Source: Myxococcales bacterium
GTDB taxonomy: Bacteria; Myxococcota_A; Polyangia; Polyangiales; Polyangiaceae
DNA: 64,000 bases
NCBI GenBank assembly: GCA_016712525.1
Contig: JADJQX010000001.1
Span: 1,488,001-1,552,000, forward strand
Direction of reading: 5' to 3'
A program made the translations under genes and the position numbers. Positions 24,260 to 33,753 of the stretch are shown here, piece by piece; positions within the stretch are counted from its first letter, which is position 1, and each line of letters opens with the position of its first letter. The notes beneath the pieces are model-generated. The model was not told where the DNA came from and ran no database searches. It saw only the letters and a program-made list of their open reading frames with translations.

Positions 24260-24263
24260 CGAG

Positions 24264-25352
24264 TCAGCCCGTTCGGCCCACGACCCGCAGGCGGTTCGCG
24301 CCTCCGTCCGGGAAGGTCTCGAGGCGCACGTGGGTGATGCGGCCCGCGGCGCGGAGCGAGTCCCCCTCGACGCGGAGCGTGCTCCCGGCGAGCTCTTTCA
24401 CGCGAGTACGCGGGACGAGATCGCGCCACGCGCCCTCCGCCGGGAGCGCGTCTCCCTCGACGCTCGCGCCGAGGAGCCGCATTTCGACCGGGTTATTCAG
24501 CACGAAATAGGTGAAGTCGACCTCGACGCGCTCGACCACGCCGGCCCGCCCGAGCGCGACGACCACGTAGTCGAGGTGCTCTCCGCCGCGGCTCCGGCTC
24601 GTCTCCCACCCGTCGCCCATGCTCACGGGCGGGGCCTCGGCGATGAGGGCTTGGCTGTGTCCGTAGCGGTTGTTGCTCGTCGCGACGACCCGACCGCCGA
24701 GGGCCTCGCACGCGAGATCGGCCGCGGCACCTCTGGGGATCGCGGCCCACCGTGCGGCGATGGACTCCGCGCTCGGAGCCTCGTGGGCCTTGTCGCTCCC
24801 ACGAGGGATCGGCGCCTCGTGGCGCACGCTGCGGGCCTCGGCGCTCCCGGGATCGAACGCCTCGGGGGCACGACCCTCGTAACAACGGAGCCGCGCGATG
24901 CCCCCGTCGGGGTGGTTCTCGAGCATCACGTGCGTGAAGCTCCGGCCCGCCCCGGTGGGTGTGCGGAACACGTTGTGCGCGTGGCCCGCGAGCGTGGTCG
25001 GCCCGAGCAAGCGCACCCAGCGTGTGTCGTCGCGACCTGGGTTTTCCCCTAGTTTTCCCTCGAGCGCGTAGAGCGCGCCCTGCTCGGCGTGGTTGCCGTC
25101 GTGCCAGTGCGTGTCGATGTCGACGGTGCCGATCGCGCCCGGCGTTCCAAGCTCGAGGATCGCCCAGTCTGGCGCGCTCGGGTTGTGCCGGCGGGTCTCC
25201 CACGAGTCGAACTCTTGGCCTTTGCCTGGGATGAACACGCCGAACCGAAACTCCGGCGCGCGGGTGGCGAGCAGGTTCTCGGCGGGCGCGAACCCTTCTT
25301 CGGAGCAGGCCACGACACGGCCACCGGGGACACGATCGATGAGGTCGGACAT
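24264..25352 (-). CDS. alc: allantoicase
   Basis: 362 residues, close to the usual 330-360. Allantoicase (EC 3.5.3.4) converts allantoate to ureidoglycolate and urea. The two repeated jelly-roll halves are visible: GKGQEFDSWETRRHNP, WAILELGTPG, DTHWHDGNHAEQG, HVMLENHPDGGIARLR in the first; GDGWETSRSRGGEHLDYVVV, DFTYFVLNNP, HVRLETFPDGGANRLRV in the second. No other purine-degradation gene is in the window. It sits between a HEAT-repeat gene (68 bases upstream) and the cytochrome-like gene (4 bases downstream). ATG 25352 gives MSDLIDRVPGG. Confidence 0.93.
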   Translation of the reverse strand: MSDLIDRVPGGRVVACSEEGFAPAENLLATRAPEFRFGVFIPGKGQEFDSWETRRHNPSAPDWAILELGTPGAIGTVDIDTHWHDGNHAEQGALYALEGKLGENPGRDDTRWVRLLGPTTLAGHAHNVFRTPTGAGRSFTHVMLENHPDGGIARLRCYEGRAPEAFDPGSAEARSVRHEAPIPRGSDKAHEAPSAESIAARWAAIPRGAAADLACEALGGRVVATSNNRYGHSQALIAEAPPVSMGDGWETSRSRGGEHLDYVVVALGRAGVVERVEVDFTYFVLNNPVEMRLLGASVEGDALPAEGAWRDLVPRTRVKELAGSTLRVEGDSLRAAGRITHVRLETFPDGGANRLRVVGRTG

Positions 25353-25420
25353 CTTGTGTGGGCTCGACGGTTCGGGGGAAGAAATCGAGCCCTGCACGCT
25401 ACCACAAGCGCCGCGCGCGC

Positions 25421-26032
25421 TCACCGAACGGAGGGAGCGCGCGTGCCCGTCGAGACCCTCGTGGTCCCGAGGTACGCGCGCGTCGCTCGGGCCTCGGCGC
25501 CGACCGAGTGGCCCTCGCGGGTCACGGCTTCGTCGGAGGTGAGCGCGTCGACCTCGTTCACGAGCGCGTGGCACGCGAGCTCTCCCGTCGCGTAGAGAGC
25601 CCCGTACCGAACGTCCGGAGAAGGGTCTTGGAGCGCCCCGCGCAGCACGTCGACCGCCACGGAGAGACCTCCTCGCGCGCGCGCGACGATCTCCGGCCCC
25701 AAGTACCCGAGGCCGTCGGCGGCGTCGGACCGGACTGCGGGGGGAGCGCGGTCGTCGCGGAGAACCTCGAGCATCGTGCGCGCTGCCCGGCCCTCGAAGA
25801 GCCCTCGGAGCGCGTAGATCGCGGCGCTCCGCTCTTCGTCGTGCGAGCCCGACGCGCGCGCTACCTCGCTCAGCACGGCGAACGCGCGATCGCGCTGAGC
25901 TATTGGCCAACCCCCGGCAAACGAAGCTCGGTGCGTGAGCGCCTCGAGCTCGAGGAGCGCCGCGAGCCTCCCGTGGGGAGCACGAGCCACCTCGGAGAGC
26001 CACGCATCGACGATCTTGCGGCGACGCCTCAT
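25421..26032 (-). CDS. HEAT-repeat protein
   Basis: 203 residues, helical with HEAT-like repeats (SAAIYALRGLFEG, AVRSDAADGLGYLGPEIV, DVRYGALYATGELA). Probably a cytoplasmic scaffold. ATG 26032 overlaps the stop of the upstream lipoprotein gene as ATGA. It shares the orientation and spacing of the allantoicase run. The C-terminus reads AYLGTTRVSTGTRAPSVR. Confidence 0.75.
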   Translation of the reverse strand: MRRRRKIVDAWLSEVARAPHGRLAALLELEALTHRASFAGGWPIAQRDRAFAVLSEVARASGSHDEERSAAIYALRGLFEGRAARTMLEVLRDDRAPPAVRSDAADGLGYLGPEIVARARGGLSVAVDVLRGALQDPSPDVRYGALYATGELACHALVNEVDALTSDEAVTREGHSVGAEARATRAYLGTTRVSTGTRAPSVR

Positions 26033-26511
26033 TGGCAGCGGATCGTACAGTGTTTCAGGCGGCACCCGCGAGGCACACGGCTGTTGGCGTCGCGCTGCGC
26101 GTCCTGCCGCGAGCCGCCGCTGCCCGACACGAACCCGCTGCACTGGCCCCCGCTGCCGACACCTCCCGACGAGTTTGCTTCGACGAGCGCGCAGTGGGCG
26201 GTGCACGTCTGGCCCCGCCGCTGCGCCGCGAACCAGTCGTTGGCGGCGCGCTGCGCGATGCGGAGCGCGTCTCCCGAGAGCTGCGAGAGGCTGTATACGG
26301 CGTACCCGAGCGCGGCGGCCACGGCGGTCGCGCACGCCGGGTTCGCGAGGCACGTCGCGACGGGGATCGCCGGCGCGAGGTTGTCCTCCGACTCTCCGAC
26401 GGGCTCGGTCTCCAGCTCGTCGTCGACCTCCGCCGAGCACCCGACGGTGAACGCGGGGGCGGCAAAAACGAGGGCGCTGAGAGCGGTCAGAGTAGCGAGG
26501 GGTGTCTTCAT
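26029..26511 (-). CDS. predicted lipoprotein, Cys-rich
   Basis: 160 residues starting MKTPLATLTAL. Lipobox FTVGC (Cys25), then an acidic segment (AEVDDELETEPVGESEDN), a hydrophobic stretch (AVAAALGYAVYSLSQL), and a C-terminal domain with paired Cys (TCTAHC, CRLKHCTIRC). AGGTGGA precedes ATG 26511; ATG 26520 is less well placed. First gene of the 26511-22479 minus-strand run. Unknown function. Confidence 0.7.
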   Translation of the reverse strand: MKTPLATLTALSALVFAAPAFTVGCSAEVDDELETEPVGESEDNLAPAIPVATCLANPACATAVAAALGYAVYSLSQLSGDALRIAQRAANDWFAAQRRGQTCTAHCALVEANSSGGVGSGGQCSGFVSGSGGSRQDAQRDANSRVPRGCRLKHCTIRCQ

Positions 26512-26664
26512 GACGTCCACCTACAGCAGGCGCCATGCCATCGATCGAGGCCCGGTTTCGTCGGGAAATTTCCGCTCGAGCTCACGTCGAAGGTCGAGCG
26601 CGCGATCCACGCGAGGATCGAGTGATGCCTGCGTCGCGAAGGGGCTCGGGCGCGCGGGCCGCGG

Positions 26665-27972
26665 TCACGGCGCGGCGGGCCCTGCATCTCGAGGCTCTGC
26701 CGTGCCCGCGTCACGAGCGCCGGCCTCGGTGCCTCCGTCGGCCTCGGTGTCGTCCCACGCCTCGAAGAGATCGCAGCCGATGCCCTTCACGCTCACGCCC
26801 TTCTTCGAGACGGTCACCTTCGGGCCGGGCACGTCGGCCCTCTCGTCGTAGCGCCCTGGCAGCGCGCGCCGCACCACGAGCCCCACCTCGCGCTTCGCGT
26901 CGAAGAACGCGTCGACCCCGGTCACCGCGCCCGAGAAGCACCCGTGCATCACGCTCCCCTCCGTATTCAGGTCGCGCACCAGGGGGATCGCCATGTGGCC
27001 CGTCGCGTGGACGAAGCCGGGCGCGTCGGTCGCGAGCTCGAACGCGGAGTCACCGGTGCAGTGGTACGTCCTGTAGACGACGCCGAGCTCGAGCCCCCAC
27101 GCGGCGGTCGCGCCCTTCGCCACGAGCCAGTCGTTCGTCGAGGCCGCGAGTCCCCCGCCGAGCCGCAGGACCTCGGGGGAGCTCGGCGCCGTCGCGCCCA
27201 CGTCGGCGCCCTCATCGAACCCTTCCAGCAACGGCACGAGGTCTTTCAACGTCGGGGCCGTGTGCGCGACGTGGTCGCCGTACTTCAGGTTGGTCTTTTC
27301 GTAGCGCTCGATCTCCGCGCCGCACGGATCGGCGCCGTCGAGCTTCTTCTTCGCGCCCTCGTGGTGACCGAGCACGAGCGCCGTCGCGAACGCGGGATTG
27401 GCGCGATCGTCGCCCAGGTCCTTCTCGTCGACGAGCCCGCGCCGGTACCAGATCGTCCCGAGCAGCGCGGGGGATTTGGTCTTTCGTGAGGCGAGCGCCA
27501 AGTCCTCGTTCGCATTGGACAATTCGCCCGCGAGTAGCCACGCGAGCCCCCGCTCCGAGAGGGCCTCGGCGTCGTCCGGGCGGCAAGCGAGCGCAGCGTC
27601 GAGCTCCTCCCGGGCGACGTCGAGCTTGCGTTTTCCGAGCGCCGCGCGCCCCGCCTGGAGCTTTGCCTTGTACTCACTCTCCGGGCAGGGCGGGGGAGCC
27701 GTGTCGGCCACCGCGACGCTCGCGCTCGGCGTCGCGTCGACCGCCGCGTCGGGCTCGATGGCGAGAACGAGCGGGACGGGGTCTTCGTGGCGTGACGCCA
27801 GCACGAGCGCGACGGGGACGAGCACGGCGGGCAAGGCGAGCCACTTGAGGCTCCGCGCACGAGGAGGCTCGGGCGGCTCGGGCGGCTCCTCGGGCCGCTC
27901 GCCTGCGCTTCGGTAGGGCCCCTCGAGGGGCTTCGGGGTCGGCTTCGGTCGGCGAAAGAAAGGGAAGGGCAT
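26665..27972 (-). CDS. membrane-anchored TPR protein
   Basis: 435 residues. MPFPFFRRPKPTPKP begins a cytoplasmic Pro-rich N-terminus; one transmembrane segment (WLALPAVLVPVALVLAS, about 47-63) is followed by TPR-like helices (KAKLQAGRAALGKRKLDVAR, EALSERGLAWLLAGELSNA). A C-terminal domain of unknown fold includes GLELGVVYRTYHCTGDSAF and ends with an Asp/Ala/Gly tail. Orientation would place the TPR in the periplasm. Start at 27972 chosen because upstream residues look non-coding; ribosome-binding site weak. Confidence 0.75.
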   Translation of the reverse strand: MPFPFFRRPKPTPKPLEGPYRSAGERPEEPPEPPEPPRARSLKWLALPAVLVPVALVLASRHEDPVPLVLAIEPDAAVDATPSASVAVADTAPPPCPESEYKAKLQAGRAALGKRKLDVAREELDAALACRPDDAEALSERGLAWLLAGELSNANEDLALASRKTKSPALLGTIWYRRGLVDEKDLGDDRANPAFATALVLGHHEGAKKKLDGADPCGAEIERYEKTNLKYGDHVAHTAPTLKDLVPLLEGFDEGADVGATAPSSPEVLRLGGGLAASTNDWLVAKGATAAWGLELGVVYRTYHCTGDSAFELATDAPGFVHATGHMAIPLVRDLNTEGSVMHGCFSGAVTGVDAFFDAKREVGLVVRRALPGRYDERADVPGPKVTVSKKGVSVKGIGCDLFEAWDDTEADGGTEAGARDAGTAEPRDAGPAAP

Positions 27973-28043
27973 CTTCGGCCTTGGAACGCTCGCTCGGTCG
28001 TACCGGATTCCCGAGGGCCTACGGACTCGGCATGCCGTTTCCG

Positions 28044-30005
28044 CTACTGCTCCACGCAGAGAAGACGCTGCGGGATCGAACACGACGCCGACGTGCTCGT
28101 GCCGATCGACGAGCCGTCCATGCGGCCCGCGATCCCGATGGCGCCTGTCACGCCGGTCGATGCGTTGGAGCTCCACCCCTGGCACGTGCGCATCGCCGAC
28201 GAGGTCCACGTGGTCGCGCGGATGCCTGTCCAGAAGTAGGCGTACGCGTTCTCGGGGGTGCCGTCCCACGGGTTCGTAAGAGGGAACGGCAAGAGCCCTT
28301 GGGGCGACGTGAGCCCCACGGCGAGCGGCCCGTCGGCCTGCAGGTAGTACCGCGAGGGCAAGAAGGGCCAGTCGCGAGGGACGAGCGCGTCGCGGTTCGT
28401 GGTGTCGGCCAGCACGGCCTTGTACGGCGCGGTGGACGGCCGCGCGCTCGATTGCATGCAGAATGCATCGGCCTTGGCGATGGCGTTCGCCCCCACGAGC
28501 CCGGGGTCGTTCGCGAAATCACCGTCGTGGCTCTCGGCCGTCACGAACACGCGCTTGGGGTTGGCGACGCACTGGTAGCTCGAGAAGAGGCCCGCGGTCT
28601 CTCCTTCGGGGCACGCGACGCAGCTTGCGGCGCTCGTCGCGCCCGGCGCGAGCGTGGAGCCTTCGAGGCACGGCGTGCACGTGGCCTGACCCGCGAGGCT
28701 CGCGAACGTCCCCCGCGGGCAAAGGACACACGTGCCCGCTACGTCGGGTACGGAGCCCGGCGCGCACTGGCACGCGACCCCGGTGCCCGCCGCGCAGCGC
28801 ACGGTCGTGCTCTTCGGTACCGCGCGTACGCGATCTTTTCCGAGGTAAACCACGCTGTCGTCCGTGAGGTACATCGGGTGGCGCGCGGGCTCACCGCCCA
28901 CGACGAGGGCCGGGGAGCAGTGGCCCGTCTGCGCGATCTCGGCGAGCTCGCATCGCGAGAGCCCTCGCTCGCTCCCGATGTAGAGGTGGGTCGCGTCGAG
29001 CGCGAACGTCTCTCCGAGCGGCCCGAGATCGGCCCACGCCGTGCACGCGGTCGCGACCGGGCACGCCTTCAAGGTGCCGCGCTCTCGGATGACCACGGTC
29101 GGATACGCCACCGTGGGCCCGCGTGGGCTCGTCGCGATGGCCGTCGGGTCCGATGCGGGGGGCACCATCGTCGCTCCGGTCACGGTCATCTCGGCCGGCG
29201 TAGGCACGAGATCCGGATTGTTTTCGGTCACTTGCAGGCGCACCTGTTTCGGGAAGTACCGCAGGATAGCGCCCTGGTTCTCGTGCACGTAGCGGGTCGT
29301 GTGACCGATGCGGTCGGGGTTCCCCGTCATGCCCGTCGGTACCTCGAGGAGCGTCCGGTACCCGAGCTCGCGCTCTCGGACGAGGCTCACGAGCTGCTCG
29401 ATCCGCGTGAGACCCCCGTCGAGCGCGAGGGCCTCCACGTGCGCCCCGGCGGCCCCTCCCGCTGGGGCGAAGCGCGTCCGATTCTCGAGCTTCGAGCCGT
29501 CGAACGCCACGGAGTATACGTCGTCGATCGTGGACGGCGGCACGCGGGCCGCGAAGTACAAACCATCGGGCGTGATCGTGAAGCGGTTCTTGTGGTTCGC
29601 CGTGCCGGGTATGCGCGTCGGGTTCGTGCAAGGGAGCTCGCACGCAAAAAAGTCGCGCGCGACCCGGTAAACCAAGCGGGTCTGCGTGAAGTCGAAATCG
29701 AGCACGCCCGGCGCGTCGACGAGGGTCCGTGGCCCGGTCGTACCCGCGTCCGGCCCGGGGCTCGCGTCCGCGGGCGCGTCACTCCCCGCGTCCCGTGTGA
29801 GGGTCGAGCTCGGCCCCTCGGCGACGAGCGGGGCCCCCGTGTCGGACGGGGCGGTGGGCGAAGGGCCCGGAGGGATCGGTGCCGTGGGCGACGTGGGATC
29901 GGTGCCGCACGCCGCGCTCGTGGCGACGACGACCGCGAGCCTCGCCCACGCCGAACGGCGCGTCGCCCGTGGTTTCTGCTGCCCCCCGCCGCCTTCCCCG
30001 GCCAT
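28044..30005 (-). CDS. large lipoprotein with Cys-rich repeats and DUF1554-like C-terminus
   Basis: 653 residues. Signal RRSAWARLAVVVATSAAC (lipobox Cys33), then a Pro/Ser/Asp linker. Residues about 90-400 are beta-rich and may form a propeller (FTITPDGLYFAARVPP, TFALDATHLYIGSERGLSR). Residues about 400-460 have ephrin-receptor-like cysteine modules (CAPGSVPDVAGTCVLCPRG, CTPCLEGSTLAPG). The C-terminus, from RVFVTAESHDGDF through ANAIAKADAFCMQ to LLCVEQ, resembles DUF1554, a C-type-lectin-like module seen in leptospiral and myxobacterial surface proteins. Likely a surface adhesin or receptor. Divergent from the gene at 30235 across 229 bases. Confidence 0.8.
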   Translation of the reverse strand: MAGEGGGGQQKPRATRRSAWARLAVVVATSAACGTDPTSPTAPIPPGPSPTAPSDTGAPLVAEGPSSTLTRDAGSDAPADASPGPDAGTTGPRTLVDAPGVLDFDFTQTRLVYRVARDFFACELPCTNPTRIPGTANHKNRFTITPDGLYFAARVPPSTIDDVYSVAFDGSKLENRTRFAPAGGAAGAHVEALALDGGLTRIEQLVSLVRERELGYRTLLEVPTGMTGNPDRIGHTTRYVHENQGAILRYFPKQVRLQVTENNPDLVPTPAEMTVTGATMVPPASDPTAIATSPRGPTVAYPTVVIRERGTLKACPVATACTAWADLGPLGETFALDATHLYIGSERGLSRCELAEIAQTGHCSPALVVGGEPARHPMYLTDDSVVYLGKDRVRAVPKSTTVRCAAGTGVACQCAPGSVPDVAGTCVLCPRGTFASLAGQATCTPCLEGSTLAPGATSAASCVACPEGETAGLFSSYQCVANPKRVFVTAESHDGDFANDPGLVGANAIAKADAFCMQSSARPSTAPYKAVLADTTNRDALVPRDWPFLPSRYYLQADGPLAVGLTSPQGLLPFPLTNPWDGTPENAYAYFWTGIRATTWTSSAMRTCQGWSSNASTGVTGAIGIAGRMDGSSIGTSTSASCSIPQRLLCVEQ

Positions 30006-30234
30006 TACGCTCTATGGACCCACGGGGCCTTGTGGTCGTCAAGCGACGCCGCCGGAAATTCGGACGAGGCTCGCAAATTGTCTTCCTTACGGGAGAGTAA
30101 GGTCTCCGGCGAAGGCCTATCGCGGCGGCGGGGCCCGGGGGCGATCGTCTCGGGCGCGGGGCTCGCGGCCTCCCCCGTGGGCTCGCATTCGGCGCGTTGC
30201 GAGCGCCGGTTTCGTATGGTTCGCTCACCGGCCT

Positions 30235-31659
30235 ATGCGCCCTCTTCGTCGTCCTTCGGTCTCGATCCTCGCGCTCGCGTCGATCACCTCCCTCGTAGCC
30301 GTCGCGTGCGGCGGCGGGCCCGCGGCCGTGGTCGCCGGCGAGCCCACCACGGTCAAAGAAGCCTTCGGCGTGAAGTGCGACGCGTTCCAGGCCCAGACCG
30401 CTCCCGACCTCATGGCGTGGGACGCCGCGGCCCGCGCGAACCTCTCGCGCCTCCGCGACAAGGGCATCGTCGCCGTTCGTTACGAGAAGCGCGGCTGCGA
30501 CGTGGTGCTCGAGCTCCTCCCGAGCTGCAAGGGCTCGGGGTCGTACAAGTACACGCCTTACAGCGCCACGGAGAGCAAGGTCGCGAGCAACGAGAACGAG
30601 CTCTTCGCCGCCCTCCCGCTCGGTGCGTCGAGCTTCGCGGGGCGCGTGAAAAAGGGGCAAACGCTCCGCACCGACTACACCATGGTCGGCACCGACGCGC
30701 TCCCGGCCGACAAACGTGTCACGCGCGCGCAGCTCCGTGGCCCCGACTGCCCCCGCGCGACCCACGTCGTGAGCACCGTGTACCTCGGGGGGTTCGCGCT
30801 CGCCGCGGGCACCAAGGCCGAGCTCGGCGGCAGCGCGAAGGTGTTCGGGTTCGGCGCCGAGGGCGAGTCCAAGGCGGCGGGCGAGCGCCTCGTCGCCGAA
30901 GGCAACGCCGAGGCCTGCGCCGAGGCTCAAAAGACAGGAAAAGAGGCCAAAATGTGCGCGGTTCCGCTGCGCGTCGGTCTTCTCCCGCTCGACGGCCTCG
31001 CCTCCGACGGCACCGGCGTCGCGGCTCCCGTGCCGGCCGCCCCGAAGGCCACCCAGGGCCCGTGCCCCGAGGGCATGGTGCGCATCGCGCCCGGCAGCTA
31101 CCAGCCGTCGACCGGCGGGGGTCGCGTCGACCTCGGGAGCTACTGCATCGACGCGACCGAGGTGACGAGCGCCGCCTACGAGGCCTGCGTCGTGAAGGGC
31201 ACGTGCCAAGCCGTCCAACCCGTCCGTGGCTCGAACCGTGTAGCTTGCAACTACCGGCAAGCGGGTCGCGAGCAGCACCCGATCAACTGCGTGTCGGTCG
31301 ATCAGGCGAAGGTGTACTGCCAGGCCCAAGGCAAGCTCCTCCCCACGGTGAACGAGCTCGAGTGGGCCGCCCGCGGCAACGTGATGCGCACGTATCCTTG
31401 GGGCGAAGAGCCCGCCGACGGTCGCGCGTGCTTCGGCAAAGACGCCACCTGCGCCGTGAAGAGCTTCCCCACGGGCGCGAGCCCCGAGGGCGTGTTCGAC
31501 CTCGGCGGCAACGTCGAGGAGCTCTGCGAGTCGCCCGGAGGCGGCTACGTGAGCTTCGGCGGTGGGTACGGGAGCGAGGGCACCAAGATGGCCGGCAAGA
31601 CGCGGCGCATGAGCACCGAGCCCTCGCCGACCATCGGGTTCCGCTGCGTCTCGCGCTGA
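30235..31659 (+). CDS. lipoprotein with formylglycine-generating-enzyme-like domain
   Basis: 474 residues. Signal MRPLRRPSVSILALASITSL to a probable lipobox VAVAC (Cys25). The N-terminal half (about 40-270) is of unknown fold. The C-terminal FGE-sulfatase (SUMF1) domain shows CPEGMVRIAPGSYQP, CIDATEVTSAAYEACV, HPINCVSVDQAKVYC, LLPTVNELEWAARG, YPWGEEPADG, FDLGGNVEELCE and GFRCVSR. Many bacterial members are not sulfatase activators but binding or modifying modules, so activity is uncertain. ATG 30235 lacks a clear ribosome-binding site. Confidence 0.85.
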   Translation: MRPLRRPSVSILALASITSLVAVACGGGPAAVVAGEPTTVKEAFGVKCDAFQAQTAPDLMAWDAAARANLSRLRDKGIVAVRYEKRGCDVVLELLPSCKGSGSYKYTPYSATESKVASNENELFAALPLGASSFAGRVKKGQTLRTDYTMVGTDALPADKRVTRAQLRGPDCPRATHVVSTVYLGGFALAAGTKAELGGSAKVFGFGAEGESKAAGERLVAEGNAEACAEAQKTGKEAKMCAVPLRVGLLPLDGLASDGTGVAAPVPAAPKATQGPCPEGMVRIAPGSYQPSTGGGRVDLGSYCIDATEVTSAAYEACVVKGTCQAVQPVRGSNRVACNYRQAGREQHPINCVSVDQAKVYCQAQGKLLPTVNELEWAARGNVMRTYPWGEEPADGRACFGKDATCAVKSFPTGASPEGVFDLGGNVEELCESPGGGYVSFGGGYGSEGTKMAGKTRRMSTEPSPTIGFRCVSR

Positions 31660-31702
31660 TTGTCGTGCCTCCGCGCGCACTTTTTCGGTATCGAGGGCCT
31701 CG

Positions 31703-32722
31703 ATGCATCTCCTCCACGTCGGCGCGTTCGAGGCCGAGCACGCGTGCCTCCCGTGGCCTTGGGTGGCCGTCGCGCCCTCGGCGAAGGTGCTCGCGTTCGT
31801 GTCGCAAGGTTCCGTAAAAACACGTGTTTTTGACGGACGAAGCTTGGCGGACGGGCCCTCGTTCGTGCTCCCGCCCGGCCTCGCGTTGCCCACCTCCGAC
31901 GCCCCCGACGCCGAGGGACTTCGGGGGCTCGCGCCGAGCCACGACGGCGCGCTCGTCGCGCTCGTGGGCGTCACCGCAGGCGAGAGCGTCGTCACGTTGC
32001 TCGATGCGCGCTCGGTCGTTCGGCACGCGCCCGTCGCGAAGCTCGCAGGTCCCGGGCTCTCGGCGCGCGCGGTGACCTTCGACCGCACGGGGGAAAACCT
32101 CTGGATCGCGTGCGAAGGCCCGTCGTCGATGGCGCTCGTGCTCGTCGACGCGAGGACGTTCGACGTCCGCGGTGTGGTCCCGAGCGCGAAGCTGCCCGCG
32201 CCCGCCACGATCGAGCTCTTCGTGCACCCCCAAGACGACGCCGTGCTCGCCCTCGCGGCCTGCGGGCAAGAGGGCACCTTCGCGCGCGTGGCGGGCTTCG
32301 CCGGCGGCCCCCCCGAGGCCATCCCGACAGCCCTCGACGAAGGGGGTATCCCCGCGGGAATGGTCGGGTTTTCGGCCGACGGAGCGCGCGTCCACCTCGT
32401 CGAGGCCGACGAGCTCCGCACGCACGCGTGGCCGACGCTCCACGAGCTGTCCTCGGTGGAGCTCGTCGACGACGTCGTGTCCGCCTACTCGGGCGTCGTG
32501 CTCGGCGATCGGGTCCTCGTCGACGCCCACGACGCCGACGACGGCACGCTCGATCTCGTCGTCGCGTTCGATCGCACGGCCCTCGTCGGGCGCCTCGAGC
32601 GGCCGCCGTTCCCTCGGGGCATGTGGGTCGGTCGCCTCGGCGCCGACGCCCTCGTCACGGTCGACGCGAGCGGCGATCCGGCGCGCGGCGAGGTCGTTCG
32701 GCTCCCCGCGAAGCTCTCCTGA
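31703..32722 (+). CDS. beta-propeller-like protein
   Basis: 339 residues with no signal peptide. A repeated pattern of four-stranded blades is visible: GLAPSHDGALVALVGVT, AVTFDRTGENLWIACEG, IELFVHPQDDAVLALAACG, MVGFSADGARVHLVEAD. This resembles WD40/YVTN-like propellers. Probably cytoplasmic; no enzymatic motif seen. It starts 43 bases after the FGE-like gene and may be co-transcribed with it. Confidence 0.65.
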   Translation: MHLLHVGAFEAEHACLPWPWVAVAPSAKVLAFVSQGSVKTRVFDGRSLADGPSFVLPPGLALPTSDAPDAEGLRGLAPSHDGALVALVGVTAGESVVTLLDARSVVRHAPVAKLAGPGLSARAVTFDRTGENLWIACEGPSSMALVLVDARTFDVRGVVPSAKLPAPATIELFVHPQDDAVLALAACGQEGTFARVAGFAGGPPEAIPTALDEGGIPAGMVGFSADGARVHLVEADELRTHAWPTLHELSSVELVDDVVSAYSGVVLGDRVLVDAHDADDGTLDLVVAFDRTALVGRLERPPFPRGMWVGRLGADALVTVDASGDPARGEVVRLPAKLS

Positions 32723-32748
32723 AGGTCACCGCCGTCGGCGTGCGTGGC

Positions 32749-33639
32749 TCACGCGCCGAGCACCCCGGCCAGAGCATCCCTCAGCGAGCCGAGCCGACGA
32801 ACGCCGAACAGCGCCGTGCGCGGGGCCGTGAACGCCGCGTCCACGAGCGCGTCGAGCGCGTCGATATTTGCATTCTGCAATTGATCTTCGAGCCACCCGA
32901 GGCGATCGCGCGACACCATGAGCTCGCCCCCGAGCCGTAGGCGCCCTACCTCGTCGCGTCCGGCAAAAATAGGCCCGATCGCCTCGTCGACCTTCGCCGC
33001 CCAAGGCGCGGCGCACGGCGCGCTCCGGGCCCCGAAGGTGCTCGGGACGGTGGCCTCGAGCCCGTACGCGTCGGCGAGCAGCCCCGCGATGCGACCGGGA
33101 TCGACCTCCGCGCCTCGGAGCTCCTCGAGCGTCGCGGGGACCTTGCCCTCGTAGGCCGCGCGGGTCTCGTCGAGGGCGGCCTGGGAGACGGCGACGATCG
33201 CCTCGACCAGCGTGTTTCCCGTGCTCGCGTCGTGCGCGAACGACACGTGCGCGACCGGTCTCCCCTTGGCGACGAGCGCGTCTCGACCGAAGTAGTGCGT
33301 GAGCACCCCGGCCTTGGTCAGCGCCCGCAGCACGGGGCGAACCGCGCGGTTCAAGATCTGCGCTTCGGTCGCGGGCACGAGGGCCCCCGGGCTCGGCAAA
33401 CGCAGCGCGGCGTAGAGCCTGCCCGGGCCCACCCGCACGGCGCCGCCACCCGAGCCACGGAGGTGCGCCTCGAGCCCACCCCAGGCCGCGGGCACCTCGC
33501 CCGTTCGCTGAAAGGCCCCGAGCCACACGGCCTCCTGCGAGAATCCCGCGACGAAGAGCTCGGGGCGCGTCACACGCTCCGAGAGCGCGTTCGCTGAAAA
33601 TCCGGCCAAATCGCGAGGATCGAGGGTCGCCACGCTCAT
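32749..33639 (-). CDS. lipoate-protein ligase A-like protein
   Basis: 296 residues of the biotin/lipoyl transferase fold. RGSGGGAVRVGPGRLYAAL corresponds to the ligase RxSGGGAVxHDxGN motif, and FGRDALVAKGRPVAHVSFAH to the region carrying the catalytic Lys (K in VAKGRPVA). The expected His/Asp in the first motif are changed (VGPGRL), so substrate or activity may differ from true LplA. It would attach lipoate or octanoate to an acceptor lysine. Convergent with the propeller gene. Confidence 0.75.
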   Translation of the reverse strand: MSVATLDPRDLAGFSANALSERVTRPELFVAGFSQEAVWLGAFQRTGEVPAAWGGLEAHLRGSGGGAVRVGPGRLYAALRLPSPGALVPATEAQILNRAVRPVLRALTKAGVLTHYFGRDALVAKGRPVAHVSFAHDASTGNTLVEAIVAVSQAALDETRAAYEGKVPATLEELRGAEVDPGRIAGLLADAYGLEATVPSTFGARSAPCAAPWAAKVDEAIGPIFAGRDEVGRLRLGGELMVSRDRLGWLEDQLQNANIDALDALVDAAFTAPRTALFGVRRLGSLRDALAGVLGA

Positions 33640-33753
33640 CCCTCGTGGCTACCACGGAAGCCGGCCCGCGCCCGCGGCCCGTCGCGCGAAACGAGACGCA
33701 ATCAAGCCTCGCAAGGTCGCCCCGGGCGCGCCGAAGTGCGCGAAGATGCCCCT

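Noticed and set aside
27981..31817. 1,278-codon open frame on the plus strand
   Set aside because: It is Arg/Ala/Gly-rich, antisense to the DUF1554-like lipoprotein and out of frame with the FGE-like gene; typical shadow in high-GC DNA.
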